Below, piece by piece: positions 9,174 through 19,326 of a stretch of DNA of 64,000 nt (positions within the stretch are counted from its first letter, which is position 1; each line of letters opens with the position of its first letter). The stretch spans positions 1-64,000 of the forward strand of contig NZ_CAJHAR010000005.1 in the NCBI RefSeq assembly GCF_904846415.1, in the 5' to 3' direction. A program made the translations under genes and the position numbers. Under the pieces are notes generated by a model, which was not told the DNA's origin, ran no database searches, and worked only from the letters and a program-made list of their open reading frames with translations. This DNA is from Psychrobacter piscatorii. GTDB taxonomy: Bacteria > Pseudomonadota > Gammaproteobacteria > Pseudomonadales > Moraxellaceae.

Positions 9174-12100
9174 ATGGCGGACACGCAAAACCCAACCAAT
9201 TCAGATAGTAAAAGTGATCCCAACGCTAACCAAGCAAACCAAACCGATCAGGCCGTTGCCTCCGGTAATGCTTATGAGCTCATCAAAAAACGCCTAACAG
9301 AGCAGGGCAGTCGTCTAGAGCAACTGACCGCCAAACTAAATGCTGCACGCCTGACGGAATTTGGCAGCACTCAAATGCAGGTGATTGCCCGCACGCGTAT
9401 CCGTACCGAGCATAACTGTGTGGCACAGGATATGGTGCAAGTTGGCGATTATCTGCTATTTGGCTACAACGTGTTTATGGGGCTAAAGCGTGCCAGCAAT
9501 GTTAAGGATGTACTGTCGCTATATCGCTTGATAGATCCTGCTGATAAAGGCGACAGCGATGAGAGTCAGAAGGGTAATGGTGGTGATAGTGCGGAGCAAG
9601 AGTATCAGCTCGAAGAGGTCGATTTAAAAGGAACGTTTTTAGATCAAGATGCCTTTGTACAAGACTTCAATGAGCTCTATCGCTATTACAAGCAAACACG
9701 CCTGATTCAACTGACTGTTAAAGACAGCAAGTTGCTATTGGCATTTCAGATTGGCGAACGTATCACTGATATTCGCGTGTTTCGTTTTGCATTAGACTTT
9801 AGCCAAGGCACACCAGAGTCTGCTCAAGTCGCCTACGTGGACAATCGCGGCGAGCGTGATATTGAGTTGCCACCTGCCTATGACTTTGATTGGATCGAGA
9901 CCACGCGCGATCAGATGGTTAATGGTAAGTATCCACACATGAATATCTTGGACACGATATTTGTGGAAACGGTCGGCGGCGATTTGACCATTAAGATTGA
10001 GGACAACACCCAGTCAGGGAATGGTATCTATAGCGAGCCTGTCAATGATCGCACCCAGTCGCTGACCGATGCTGAGATTGCTTACGCCAAGGTTGGCAGC
10101 TTAATCCTCCTCAAAATATTACCATACCGCGAAGATCATTACCGCTATTTTGTTTATAACACCTTGACCGAAGCGGTGCTGCGTTTGGATGCGATTGGTC
10201 AGTCCTGCGTACAGTTGCCCGAAGACCACGGCATTATATTTCCGGGTGGCTATTATCTACAGACGGGCGAATATAAGCTGTTCGATGCCAACAGTGTCGG
10301 TGCCAAAAATTTAAAGTTTAAGCGCAAGATTATCTCGACCAATGGCGAGGATGTTTTATTTTTATTTTATGACAGAGAGCTGGGTATCACGGGGCTGTTT
10401 CCTTATAACCTGATCAAAAAACAACTGGCAAACCCGATTTATTGTAATGGTATGGCGCTGGCAGACAACGGTCGCTTGGTGCTGTTTAGTGATCAAAGTG
10501 AGCCATCGCGCATTCATCCGATGCAGATATGGCACACCCCCTATGCCTCGCCTGAATATGTGAGCGAGTTGCCTGAGAGTACTAGCTTCTACGGCAAAAT
10601 CGGCAACAAGGAACTGGTGCGCGGCATCTCTGATCTTTATAGCATTACCCGCTTGATTGATAACCAAAGCGTGTCGCAAAAACTCTATGAAGAGCTGTCG
10701 GACAATACCAGCAGATTGTTTGATAGCTATTATTGGCTGTCTGAGCCTGAGCTGGGCGACGTCGCCAGTAGTATTAAAGAGGTGACAGCGACCGCTGAGC
10801 TGGTCATTGATGAATTTGCCAAAGTTCAAAGTATCCAAAAGCAAACCCAAACCGCGCTCGCCGATGCCGAATCTCAGCAAAATGAGATTTTGCGACAGAT
10901 ACGCGTCACGACATTTGAGTCTGCCAGCGATTATGTCGATCAGCTGTCGGCATTAAGACGACAAAAGGGTCGCTTGGTCAGCTTGGAAGATTTGCGTTAT
11001 TTAGACAGTGATAAATTAGAAGCGTTGCAAGCGCAGCTAGAAGAAGCGGAAAGCGAGCTTGCCGAAAAAACCGTACTGTTTTTAAGCGGTGATAAAGCGT
11101 TATCAAGCTACGAAGGGATATTAGTCGATGTCAGCGAGCGTCTAAATACGGCGGAGACCAATGCTGAGTTAAAGCCAGTGTTGGATAAAATTGACGACAC
11201 GGCGCAAGGGTTAGACTTGTTGACCGAGCTGCTCGGTACGTTGGATGTTGCTGACGCCACCGTGCGCACCCAAATCATCGATGACATCTCGACTATTTAT
11301 GCCAGCCTCAACCAGAGCAAAGCCAAGCTCAATCATAAACGCAAAAACTTAGGATCGGCAGAAGCGGTCGCGCAATTTGGCGCGCAGTTTAAGCTGTTTG
11401 GTCAGTCTATTGCCAATGCTTTATCGATTGCTAATACGCCTGAGAAATCAGATGAGCAAATGGCAAAGCTGCTCGTACAGTTAGAGGAATTAGAAAGCCA
11501 GTTCGCTGATCCAGAGACCAATAGTGGCGATCAGTTTTTAGCCGATATCATCAGCAAACGTGAAGAGATTTACGAGACCTTTGAAAATCATAAGCAGCAA
11601 CTACTCGATGCCCGCAATCGCAAAGCACAAAACCTAGGCGATGGCGCGCTGCGGATGCTTGAGAGTATAAAAAAACGTACGCAAAGCACAGGTGTCACGG
11701 GCTTTACTGAGGAAGAGGCGCTCAATACTTACTTTGCCTCAGATGGATTGGTACAAAAAGTCCGCAATATGGCAAAAGAGTTACAAGCGATGGGCTTTAG
11801 CGTCAAAGCCGATGACATTGATGCGCGCCTAAAAGCCATTCAAATCGAGAGCTACAAGAGTCTAAAAGACAAGTCAGACTTGTTTGAAGATGGCGGTCAG
11901 ATCATCAAGCTTGGCAAGCACCGTTTTTCGGTTAACACCCAGCCATTAGATTTAACCTTACTCAGTCGTCAGCAATCAGATGGCAAGCGCGTGCTCAATT
12001 TGCACCTGACGGGTACCGACTATTATGAAGTACTTAACAACGCTGAGTTAAATGCCTTGCGTCCGTATTGGGAGATGAATATCGCCTCCGAGTCCGACAA

Positions 12101-15100
12101 GGTATACCGCGCTGAATATCTGGCGTATAGCATCATCGAGAGTGCCAAAAATAGCCAAGATGGTCTGACCGAAACGCGCCTATACCAAGCATATGACGAA
12201 ACCGTCATTACGTTAGATATCAATGGTGATATCGATAATGACAGTCCGCTAGCAAAACTGGTCAAAGCCTATGCCACCCCGCGTTATCAGCTCGGTTATG
12301 ACAAGGGCATTCATGACCATGATGCCACGCTGCTGCTGATGCAGATATTGCCAACGCTGCGAGAAGCGGGTTTATTGATTTATACGCCGCAAGTACGTGC
12401 TTTAGCACAGTTGTTCTACTGGCAGTTAAATATTGTGCAAGCGCTTGGCTTAGATAGCCTACGTCAATTTGGCTACGACAATTGGCTGAATGAGTCAGTG
12501 CTGATCCGTGCAAATGACTGGACGGATAGAGCCGCTACCGCCGAGCAACTGCGCCGTACACTCGGTAGTGATACGGCCAAATCCCTACTGGTCGAGGACA
12601 TGAGCCAAGTGATGCACCGTTTTGTCGCGGCCTATCGTGACGAGCGTATTAGCAGTAATAATGATCCTAATAAGCCTTCAAACGCTGCATTGGAGTCAGA
12701 ATCAGATTCAAAGACCAGCGATATTCATAACACCAATATTTTTAAACCAAGCTATGTACAGCTTGCCTGCGAATACTTAGTCAGTGTCATGGGGCAGTCA
12801 GCTGAGCCAAATGCTGGCGCATATAACACAATGAACTGGCAAACCAGTAGGCAGGCCGAGCAGTTGTGCGAGCAGCTGAGCCAAACGCTGAGTAGTTCGC
12901 CCGTCAGCACGCAAAGTAATGCCAGTTTTGCACATCTACAATCTTCAATTGGTAAGCTTGGCTTCCAACCAAAATCAGCCTATGAGCTATTAGCCACATG
13001 GTTTCATGCGTTACTTGATAAGACTTACAGTAATAGTGAGTCGGCTAACGCAGCAGATGATAGCCTGAACGAGGCAGGTGAGGCGCTTAGTGAAACGCAG
13101 CTTGCTGAGCATCAAGAAAAAGACGCACTACGCAAGCAGCAACTAGAGAGCGGTCGTCATTATGTGCCAGAAGCGATTGCTGTACTACTCACTCAACTGA
13201 ACGATGCGCAGCGTGAAGCTTTGGTACAGCGTCTGATTGATTCGGGGGCGAGCTTTGATAAAGGCGGCGCAAATAAAAGCACAGCTAATGCCGCTTCCAC
13301 CTTATCGTTCTCTTCACCTCAAGCGTCATCATCAACGTCACTGACCAGTATCAATAACCCGCTCAATCAAGTGCAAAGCTTTGCGCGTCATACGGGTAAG
13401 GTGTCGCTTGAGATACAAGTTAACGGTTTATTGGGTGAGCATTCGCGTATTCATCAGCAGAGCTTAACCTTTGCCGTTGATGACTTTTTAGATCGTTTGC
13501 ATCATCATGATACCCAAGTGATTCCAGCCTATCGACGTTATCTGGCGATGCGCTCAGAGATATTACACGCGTCAAAAGAAACCTTGCGACTGGACGAATT
13601 TATGCCGCGTCCATTATCCTCATTCGTGCGTAACCGTCTGATTAATGAGAGCTATCTGCCACTTATCGGAGATAACCTTGCCAAACAGATGGGCACGGTC
13701 GGCGAGGATAAGCGGACGGATTTGATGGGTATCCTCATGATGATATCGCCACCAGGATATGGTAAGACCACCTTGATGGAGTACGTGGCCAATCGTCTCG
13801 GCCTTATCTTTATGAAGATTAATTGTCCATCACTCGGTCATGACGTCACCTCATTAGATCCTGAAAAAGCCCCCAATGCCACGGCAAGAGAAGAGCTGAA
13901 TAAAATAAATTTAGCCTTTGAGATGGGCAATAACGTCATGCTCTATCTTGATGACATTCAGCATACGCACGCGGAGTTTTTGCAAAAATTCATCTCACTC
14001 GGCGATGGGACACGCCGTATCGATGGTGTCTGGCAAGGCAAGACCAAAACCTATGACATGCGTGGCAAAAAGTTCTGTGTGGTCATGGCGGGTAACCCGT
14101 ATACCGAGAGTGGCGAAGCCTTTAAAGTGCCTGACATGCTCGCCAACCGTGCCGATATCTACAACTTAGGCGATATTATGAGCGGTATGGAAGATATATT
14201 TGCCCTCAGTTATATCGAGAACTCACTAACTTCTAATAGTGTCCTCGCACCACTAGCAAACCGTGACCTAAGCGATGTACATCGCTTGATTAAAATGGCA
14301 AAAACAGACAACGCCAACCTCGCCCAAGCGCAAAGCAGCGATCTAACCTATCCGTATAGCACCTCAGAGATTAACGAGATTGTCGCCATCTTGCGTCATA
14401 TGTTTGCCGTGCAAGCAGTCATTTTGGATGTCAACCAAGCCTATATTGCCTCCGCCTCGCAAGATGATAAATATCGCGTTGAGCCGATATTTAAGCTACA
14501 AGGCAGTTATCGTAATATGAATAAGATGACCGAAAAGCTGTCAGCGGTCATGAATGAGAATGAGCTAAACCAGCTGATAGACGATCACTATCTGGGCGAG
14601 TCGCAGCTATTGACCCAAGGCGCAGAGAGCAATTTGCTCAAGCTTGGCGAGATGCGCGGCACCTTAACCGAGGCAGAAAAAGAGCGTTGGGCGCAAATCA
14701 AAGCGGACTTCTTACGTAACAAAGCCATGGGCGGCGAAGACGGTGATACAGGCGCGCGAATCGTCGCGCAGTTGGTCGACTTGGCGAGTGGTTTCAATGC
14801 CATCAGTCGTCAGTTTGAGACGTACTTAACCAAAAATGATCCAGAGCAAATCGCTCGCTTACGAGAAGCAGAGCGTAAGGCCCAGTTAGAGACTCAGATG
14901 GAGGCGCAGCTAGCCTCACAAAAAATCCTCGCCGATAGCGTGATCAATAACGCCAAAGTCGTCAGCGATAGCATCGATAATGGCTTTGAGAAAAGCGTGA
15001 GCCAATTGCTACAAATATATAAGCACGACCACAAAGCAGAAGGCGAATACCTCAAGCAGAACCAAGACGTGCAAAAAGAGTTGATGGTGCAGCTGGTCGA

Positions 15101-15377
15101 TGCCGTGGAGCAATTGGCACACAATATGGCGGATAGCTTGTCTCGTAGCTTAGCCGAAAGCCTGATTAAGACTGATGACAGTAAAGCCGTAGAGAACGAT
15201 GCGCCTGATATTCATGAGCAGACCACACTGATGGCAAATGCCCTCAAGCAAGCGCTGGCACCACTAACGATGCGCATGGATGAGAAGCTAGCGATTGATA
15301 GCAGTACTGATCAATCTGGTAAGCTGATCGTCAACAGTCTCAATCGCCTAAATAAAATATTTGACGATTATGACTAG
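9174..15377 (+). CDS. Giant AAA+ ATPase (DUF3686 / 'DNA repair ATPase' type)
   Basis: Protein of 2067 residues. The N-terminal part (to about 470) looks beta-rich. A long helical, coiled-coil region runs from about 500 to 900, followed by a mixed central region with Ser/Asn-rich linkers (about 1160-1190 and 1370-1410). A single AAA+ module follows: Walker A PPGYGKTT near 1528, Walker B MLYLDDIQ near 1593 and a sensor-like AGNP near 1641. The C terminus is again helical. This matches what I recall of the DUF3686 family, annotated as ATPases of DNA repair without direct proof. I start at 9174 (MADTQN); the alternative TTG at 9144 is less likely. The gene follows flotillin after a 251-base leader containing alternative hairpins. 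Confidence 0.85.
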   Translation: MADTQNPTNSDSKSDPNANQANQTDQAVASGNAYELIKKRLTEQGSRLEQLTAKLNAARLTEFGSTQMQVIARTRIRTEHNCVAQDMVQVGDYLLFGYNVFMGLKRASNVKDVLSLYRLIDPADKGDSDESQKGNGGDSAEQEYQLEEVDLKGTFLDQDAFVQDFNELYRYYKQTRLIQLTVKDSKLLLAFQIGERITDIRVFRFALDFSQGTPESAQVAYVDNRGERDIELPPAYDFDWIETTRDQMVNGKYPHMNILDTIFVETVGGDLTIKIEDNTQSGNGIYSEPVNDRTQSLTDAEIAYAKVGSLILLKILPYREDHYRYFVYNTLTEAVLRLDAIGQSCVQLPEDHGIIFPGGYYLQTGEYKLFDANSVGAKNLKFKRKIISTNGEDVLFLFYDRELGITGLFPYNLIKKQLANPIYCNGMALADNGRLVLFSDQSEPSRIHPMQIWHTPYASPEYVSELPESTSFYGKIGNKELVRGISDLYSITRLIDNQSVSQKLYEELSDNTSRLFDSYYWLSEPELGDVASSIKEVTATAELVIDEFAKVQSIQKQTQTALADAESQQNEILRQIRVTTFESASDYVDQLSALRRQKGRLVSLEDLRYLDSDKLEALQAQLEEAESELAEKTVLFLSGDKALSSYEGILVDVSERLNTAETNAELKPVLDKIDDTAQGLDLLTELLGTLDVADATVRTQIIDDISTIYASLNQSKAKLNHKRKNLGSAEAVAQFGAQFKLFGQSIANALSIANTPEKSDEQMAKLLVQLEELESQFADPETNSGDQFLADIISKREEIYETFENHKQQLLDARNRKAQNLGDGALRMLESIKKRTQSTGVTGFTEEEALNTYFASDGLVQKVRNMAKELQAMGFSVKADDIDARLKAIQIESYKSLKDKSDLFEDGGQIIKLGKHRFSVNTQPLDLTLLSRQQSDGKRVLNLHLTGTDYYEVLNNAELNALRPYWEMNIASESDKVYRAEYLAYSIIESAKNSQDGLTETRLYQAYDETVITLDINGDIDNDSPLAKLVKAYATPRYQLGYDKGIHDHDATLLLMQILPTLREAGLLIYTPQVRALAQLFYWQLNIVQALGLDSLRQFGYDNWLNESVLIRANDWTDRAATAEQLRRTLGSDTAKSLLVEDMSQVMHRFVAAYRDERISSNNDPNKPSNAALESESDSKTSDIHNTNIFKPSYVQLACEYLVSVMGQSAEPNAGAYNTMNWQTSRQAEQLCEQLSQTLSSSPVSTQSNASFAHLQSSIGKLGFQPKSAYELLATWFHALLDKTYSNSESANAADDSLNEAGEALSETQLAEHQEKDALRKQQLESGRHYVPEAIAVLLTQLNDAQREALVQRLIDSGASFDKGGANKSTANAASTLSFSSPQASSSTSLTSINNPLNQVQSFARHTGKVSLEIQVNGLLGEHSRIHQQSLTFAVDDFLDRLHHHDTQVIPAYRRYLAMRSEILHASKETLRLDEFMPRPLSSFVRNRLINESYLPLIGDNLAKQMGTVGEDKRTDLMGILMMISPPGYGKTTLMEYVANRLGLIFMKINCPSLGHDVTSLDPEKAPNATAREELNKINLAFEMGNNVMLYLDDIQHTHAEFLQKFISLGDGTRRIDGVWQGKTKTYDMRGKKFCVVMAGNPYTESGEAFKVPDMLANRADIYNLGDIMSGMEDIFALSYIENSLTSNSVLAPLANRDLSDVHRLIKMAKTDNANLAQAQSSDLTYPYSTSEINEIVAILRHMFAVQAVILDVNQAYIASASQDDKYRVEPIFKLQGSYRNMNKMTEKLSAVMNENELNQLIDDHYLGESQLLTQGAESNLLKLGEMRGTLTEAEKERWAQIKADFLRNKAMGGEDGDTGARIVAQLVDLASGFNAISRQFETYLTKNDPEQIARLREAERKAQLETQMEAQLASQKILADSVINNAKVVSDSIDNGFEKSVSQLLQIYKHDHKAEGEYLKQNQDVQKELMVQLVDAVEQLAHNMADSLSRSLAESLIKTDDSKAVENDAPDIHEQTTLMANALKQALAPLTMRMDEKLAIDSSTDQSGKLIVNSLNRLNKIFDDYD

Positions 15378-15457
15378 TAACTGTGACTAATAGCAATGAT
15401 ACGTAGTAGGCTATAGTGACACGTGACTGATGTCGTAAACAAACCAATGAGAAATGT

Positions 15458-15619
15458 ATGGCGCACAAAAAGAAAAACGTCCGAAAAAAACTCTGCCCCG
15501 TCTGCGAGCGTGAGTTTAGCTGGACTAAAAAGCTCGATAAAAACTGGGATAGTATGGTGTATTGCTCAGACCAATGTCGCCGTATCAAGAAGTATGAGGG
15601 CGTCGAGCATCAGAAGTAA
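15458..15619 (+). CDS. DUF2256 zinc-ribbon protein, copy 1 (53 residues)
   Basis: Tiny protein starting MAHKKKNVRKKLCPVCERE. It has a CxxC pair (CPVC), an aromatic basic segment (FSWTKKLDKNW) and a second Cys pair in YCSDQCRR, together forming a likely four-Cys zinc ribbon. This matches the DUF2256 family, whose function is unknown. It lies 80 bases after the giant ATPase gene on the same strand and may share its transcript. It is below the usual gene-calling length but the pattern is unmistakable, and a second copy follows. Confidence 0.85.
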   Translation: MAHKKKNVRKKLCPVCEREFSWTKKLDKNWDSMVYCSDQCRRIKKYEGVEHQK

Positions 15620-15664
15620 GATCTCACCACAACACAAATAGTCAAAAGTAGATGGGAGCAAACC

Positions 15665-15811
15665 ATGGCACATAAAAAAGTAAACCTACCGCAAAAAACC
15701 TGCCCCGTCTGCCAGCGTCCGTTTACGTGGCGCAAGAAGTGGGAGAAAGACTGGGAGCAGGTGGTGTATTGTTCTGAGCGGTGTCGGCGGGGGAAGGCAA
15801 AAAGCGAATAG
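15665..15811 (+). CDS. DUF2256 zinc-ribbon protein, copy 2 (48 residues)
   Basis: Paralogue of the preceding gene, 45 bases downstream. It starts [19 protein letters not shown], continues with [11 protein letters not shown] and ends with the second Cys pair YCSERCRR. This copy is closer to the family consensus than copy 1, so copy 1 is probably the diverged duplicate. It ends 36 bases from the convergent NERD-helicase gene with no clear terminator between them. Function unknown. Confidence 0.87.
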   Translation: MAHKKVNLPQKTCPVCQRPFTWRKKWEKDWEQVVYCSERCRRGKAKSE

Positions 15812-15846
15812 CTAAACATATATTTTGTGTAATATAGATTTCTATT

Positions 15847-17727
15847 TTAGAAATCATTAGGCCATATTTTGCTGTAATTCGCCAAATTCGGAGTTGAACA
15901 TACAACTTTCATAAGGCTAGAATCTGTAGATTTTAATCTAGTAAGTCCGGTATAAATTAGAGAGTAGTCGTGAAGTTCTTCTGCTTTGTTTATGAAAAGT
16001 AGTATGGCTTTAGACTCCCATCCTTTAAAGCTATGGATAGTACAGACTTTTATACGTGTATCGCCTTTATAAAACGCCATTTTTCTAGCTCTTTCTTCTT
16101 TAATAGACGTTTCACTATCCTTATCAAAACTAAATATATTGATATGCCTTATACCTATTTTATCTAAGACACCACATACATCTTTTCCTAATGATTTATC
16201 TTGTACAAGAATAGATATATCATTCATGCTTAGCTCTTGTTTATCAATTAAAAAATTCTTAATACTTAAAATAATATTTTCTATAATATCTGAGCTTAAT
16301 GAATTGACCTGCTCCCAACCCAAATATGTCTTATTAAAACTTATTTCCATTTGTATTTTAATGGGAGTGTTTACCATTTCCTTAGGTAAGAAGGTGTCTG
16401 AAAAGTTAACTACTAATGGTATAATTTCATTAGGCAATCGGTATGTGCCTTCTAGTCCAACCCATTCGCCCCTAAACCCTGCTCCTTGCATCGATTCATC
16501 AGTCCACAAAGTAGCTTGCTCATATATATCTTGAGTACTATCTGCTACTAATAACATCTCACCATTATCATTCAGTAATCTTCTTAAAATATTCCACCAT
16601 TCTAATGAGAAGTCTTGACCTTCATCTACTAGGATTGCATCGTATTTATGATCTTTATAGTCATTACTGAATCGATTTATTGCTTCATTCACTAATAAAC
16701 AATACTGGTCGTTGTCGGGAAAACCTGTAGACTCCTCAAAAAGTTTTGCCATTTCTTGGTTTAAACCAGCATCGCCACATAACCGACTACCCAAGTTATG
16801 AAAATTTAGCCACGTAATCTTTCTTCTAGCTTGAGGATTAATTCTGACAGCTAAATCTTGTAAGTAATTTAGCATAGTAATATTAAAGTTAACGACAAGC
16901 ACTTTTTTTCTTGCCTCCATGAGCTTTACTGCACGTCCAACTAAGACAACAGATTTTCCTGAGCCAGCAGAGCCTTTTATTCTTCTATAGCCTGATTTGG
17001 TTCTACTATTAACGTAATCTAATTGTTTGGTATTATAGTTAATAGGAGTCCTTTGCTCTCTGTTTGATTCAGGTTCTATTAACCATATTCTAAGTTGATT
17101 AGCTATAACTTTGTCCATGAATTTTGAACTAAATCTAGTAATTCCTGTTGGTAACACAAATTTTATATCTTCTGATAGGTTTTCTTGAGTGATGATACAG
17201 TGATTATAATTTTCAGCACCTTCATCAACTAAATTAAAAACTTTTTTATTTCTACTTTTGAATATTGGTAAAAGTAATTCTTCAGCTTCTTCTTTAGTAG
17301 CCGATGGGAGTACTAATCCTACATTCACAGCTAGCGAACCATGTTTTTGGAAGTTTAAACCAAACGAATATAAGTCTACGACCTCTTTTTTATATTGAAG
17401 TAGCTTATCAACTGGATTTGGGCAATATTGAAATGTCACACCTGAATTATTTATAGCTTGTAACTGAGTCCTCCCATACTTATCTTCTTGAAGAAAGTAG
17501 TTCATGGCTTTGAAATTCCAGTTTTTAACTTCAAAAACCCCAATTCCTATATTCGGATTTAAAATCACCACATCAGGGCATAATCCATTCAAATGAGGTT
17601 GTATATAGATTTCCCAGTTCATGTGAAGATTGTCATCAAGATACTCAATGAATTGACGCTCACCTACTTCTAAAGGTTGATGTAATTTATCCCAGTCTGA
17701 CTTAGGTGGCGAAATAATTCTATTCAT
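15847..17727 (-). CDS. NERD-domain nuclease fused to UvrD-like helicase
   Basis: Protein of 626 residues. The N terminus carries a NERD nuclease domain (about 15-120) with the PD-(D/E)xK-like residues CPDVVIL and FEVKNW (Glu about 66, Lys about 68). A superfamily 1 helicase follows: Walker A GSAGSGKS (about 251-258), Walker B ILVDEGQDF, motif III LLVADSTQDIYE, TYRLPNEI, then CTIHSFKGWES and YTGLTRLKS near the C terminus. Similar fusions occur in defence islands and in mobile DNA, so a role against foreign nucleic acid is plausible but unproven. The coding sequence is visibly richer in A and T than its neighbours, suggesting transfer. ATG 17727 is used; a TTG precedes it. Confidence 0.85.
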   Translation of the reverse strand: MNRIISPPKSDWDKLHQPLEVGERQFIEYLDDNLHMNWEIYIQPHLNGLCPDVVILNPNIGIGVFEVKNWNFKAMNYFLQEDKYGRTQLQAINNSGVTFQYCPNPVDKLLQYKKEVVDLYSFGLNFQKHGSLAVNVGLVLPSATKEEAEELLLPIFKSRNKKVFNLVDEGAENYNHCIITQENLSEDIKFVLPTGITRFSSKFMDKVIANQLRIWLIEPESNREQRTPINYNTKQLDYVNSRTKSGYRRIKGSAGSGKSVVLVGRAVKLMEARKKVLVVNFNITMLNYLQDLAVRINPQARRKITWLNFHNLGSRLCGDAGLNQEMAKLFEESTGFPDNDQYCLLVNEAINRFSNDYKDHKYDAILVDEGQDFSLEWWNILRRLLNDNGEMLLVADSTQDIYEQATLWTDESMQGAGFRGEWVGLEGTYRLPNEIIPLVVNFSDTFLPKEMVNTPIKIQMEISFNKTYLGWEQVNSLSSDIIENIILSIKNFLIDKQELSMNDISILVQDKSLGKDVCGVLDKIGIRHINIFSFDKDSETSIKEERARKMAFYKGDTRIKVCTIHSFKGWESKAILLFINKAEELHDYSLIYTGLTRLKSTDSSLMKVVCSTPNLANYSKIWPNDF

Positions 17728-17777
17728 CAAAGATATCCAATAAAATTAAGCCTGATACGGCTGATTTATTTCAATTT

Positions 17778-17975
17778 CTACTCTTTATTAAATTCCAAGT
17801 ATCCAGAGTTTTTTTTATAAGAAAGTACACTCATTGGTAAGCTAATAGCCATTACGATAAATAGAAAGTATTGTATTTTGACGCCAACATAAGATAACTC
17901 GTCAAAAACAACGATAGTGACTATTAAAGTTAGTGCGAAAACACCAGCAAAGAATCTAAAAATTGATCTTCTCAT
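17778..17975 (-). CDS. Small two-helix membrane protein, 65 residues
   Basis: Unknown protein with two hydrophobic segments (about residues 7-25 and 33-52) and a charged C terminus. A good AGGAAG ribosome site lies about 8 bases upstream of the ATG, and composition matches the AT-rich helicase gene 50 bases downstream on the same strand. The two may form one unit. No family recognised. Confidence 0.6.
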   Translation of the reverse strand: MRRSIFRFFAGVFALTLIVTIVVFDELSYVGVKIQYFLFIVMAISLPMSVLSYKKNSGYLEFNKE

Positions 17976-18074
17976 TATTACTTCTTCCTACAAATTCCGA
18001 TTCAACTATTTATCAATCACTTCCGTAATCTAAATAATAACCTCAACGTCAAGTATTCACAATCAGTAAGATTC

Positions 18075-19004
18075 TTACCTAGCATCTCTCTTCGCAAAAA
18101 TATTCGCAACCAATGCACCACTAAAGTTATGCCACACACTAAATATCGCACTTGGTAAGGCAGCAACAGGATTGAAATAAGTCGCGGCAAGGGCAGCACC
18201 CAGACCAGAGTTTTGCATGCCTACCTCCACCATAATGGCGCGGCGTTGCTTCTCCGTAAATCCAGATAAGCGCGCGATCACATATCCCAAGGTATAGCCC
18301 AGCATATTATGCAGAGCAACGACGATAAAGACGATGGCACCGCTGTCTAAGATAGTTGCTTTAGAAACTGCCACCACCGCCGCGATAATGATAGAGATAC
18401 CCAAGACTGACACCATCGGCAATACCTCGGTGACGAACTCGATCTTGCTACCCAAAAACTTATGGAAGATAACCCCCAGTAATATGGGTAAGATGACGAT
18501 TTTAGTAATGGTTATCATCATACTCGCTAGGTCGATATCGATCAGCTGACCAGCAAACACGTTTAATAGAATAGGGGTCAAAAAGGGCGCAAGTAGCGTA
18601 GAGATAGAGGTAATCGCGACACTCAGAGCGACATCACCTTTGGCTAAGAACGTAATCACGTTACTAGAAGTACCGCCAGGGCAACAACCAACCAAAATCA
18701 CACCCACTGCTATTAAAGGATCAAGGTTAAAGATGACCGTTAATAAGTAAGCGATCAATGGCATCAGCGTGAACTGTGCCAACAGTCCGACCAATACAGG
18801 TTTGGGGCGTTTGACAATCTCTAGGAAATCTTCTGTCTTAAGCGTCATACCCATGCCAAACATGATGATGCCAAGTATTGGCACAATCAAAAAAGCCAAT
18901 GAGGCAAAAAATGTAGGAAACACAAAGCCCAACACGGCACTGACCAATGCCCAGATTGCAAAGGTTTTGCCAATCCAACTAGAAAGTAATGCAATCTGAT
19001 TCAT
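18075..19004 (-). CDS. Bile acid:sodium symporter family (BASS) transporter
   Basis: Integral membrane protein of 309 residues with about nine or ten hydrophobic segments. Family features include MTLKTEDF in the first third, the VGCCPGGTSSNVITFLAKGD segment (sodium-site region) and VEVGMQNSGLGAALA in the C-terminal half. BASS proteins import organic anions with sodium; bacterial members also take up pantothenate or keto acids, so the substrate is unknown. I use ATG 19004 rather than the TTG at 19040. The 322 bases to metH contain a terminator and little else. Confidence 0.88.
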   Translation of the reverse strand: MNQIALLSSWIGKTFAIWALVSAVLGFVFPTFFASLAFLIVPILGIIMFGMGMTLKTEDFLEIVKRPKPVLVGLLAQFTLMPLIAYLLTVIFNLDPLIAVGVILVGCCPGGTSSNVITFLAKGDVALSVAITSISTLLAPFLTPILLNVFAGQLIDIDLASMMITITKIVILPILLGVIFHKFLGSKIEFVTEVLPMVSVLGISIIIAAVVAVSKATILDSGAIVFIVVALHNMLGYTLGYVIARLSGFTEKQRRAIMVEVGMQNSGLGAALAATYFNPVAALPSAIFSVWHNFSGALVANIFAKRDAR

Positions 19005-19326
19005 AGCCTGTCTCAAAATAACGAAAAACGAAGAAGACAATAATTTAGCATGGTTATTGCTAGTAAATGATAAAAGTATTTTGCTATGAACGTAGCGATA
19101 AGTTTGCTGATAATAAATAAAGGATGCGCCATAAAAAATGGCTTACTCATATTAAATGAGTAAGCCAAGAGATGATGATAAAATATCTATCGTTGATACG
19201 CTTCAAAGACGTTGTAACGCTACTAGGATGAATTTTACGCAGCCTCTGTCGGCGTAGGCACAGTAAGCAAGTAAAATTGTACTAGTAGCGCATTTCAATT
19301 TATATAGCCGTTTTATTTTTAAAAAT
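19005..19326. other. Intergenic region between BASS gene and metH
   Basis: Non-coding stretch upstream of the BASS gene and downstream of metH (both minus strand). It holds the metH terminator (19132-19166). I see no other gene or repeat. Confidence 0.6.
19132..19166 (-). terminator. Rho-independent terminator of metH
   Basis: A perfect 11-bp stem (GGCTTACTCAT, 19140-19150, with 19156-19166) and a 5-base loop precede a T run on the minus strand (19132-19139). It lies about 160 bases past the metH stop. Confidence 0.75.
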
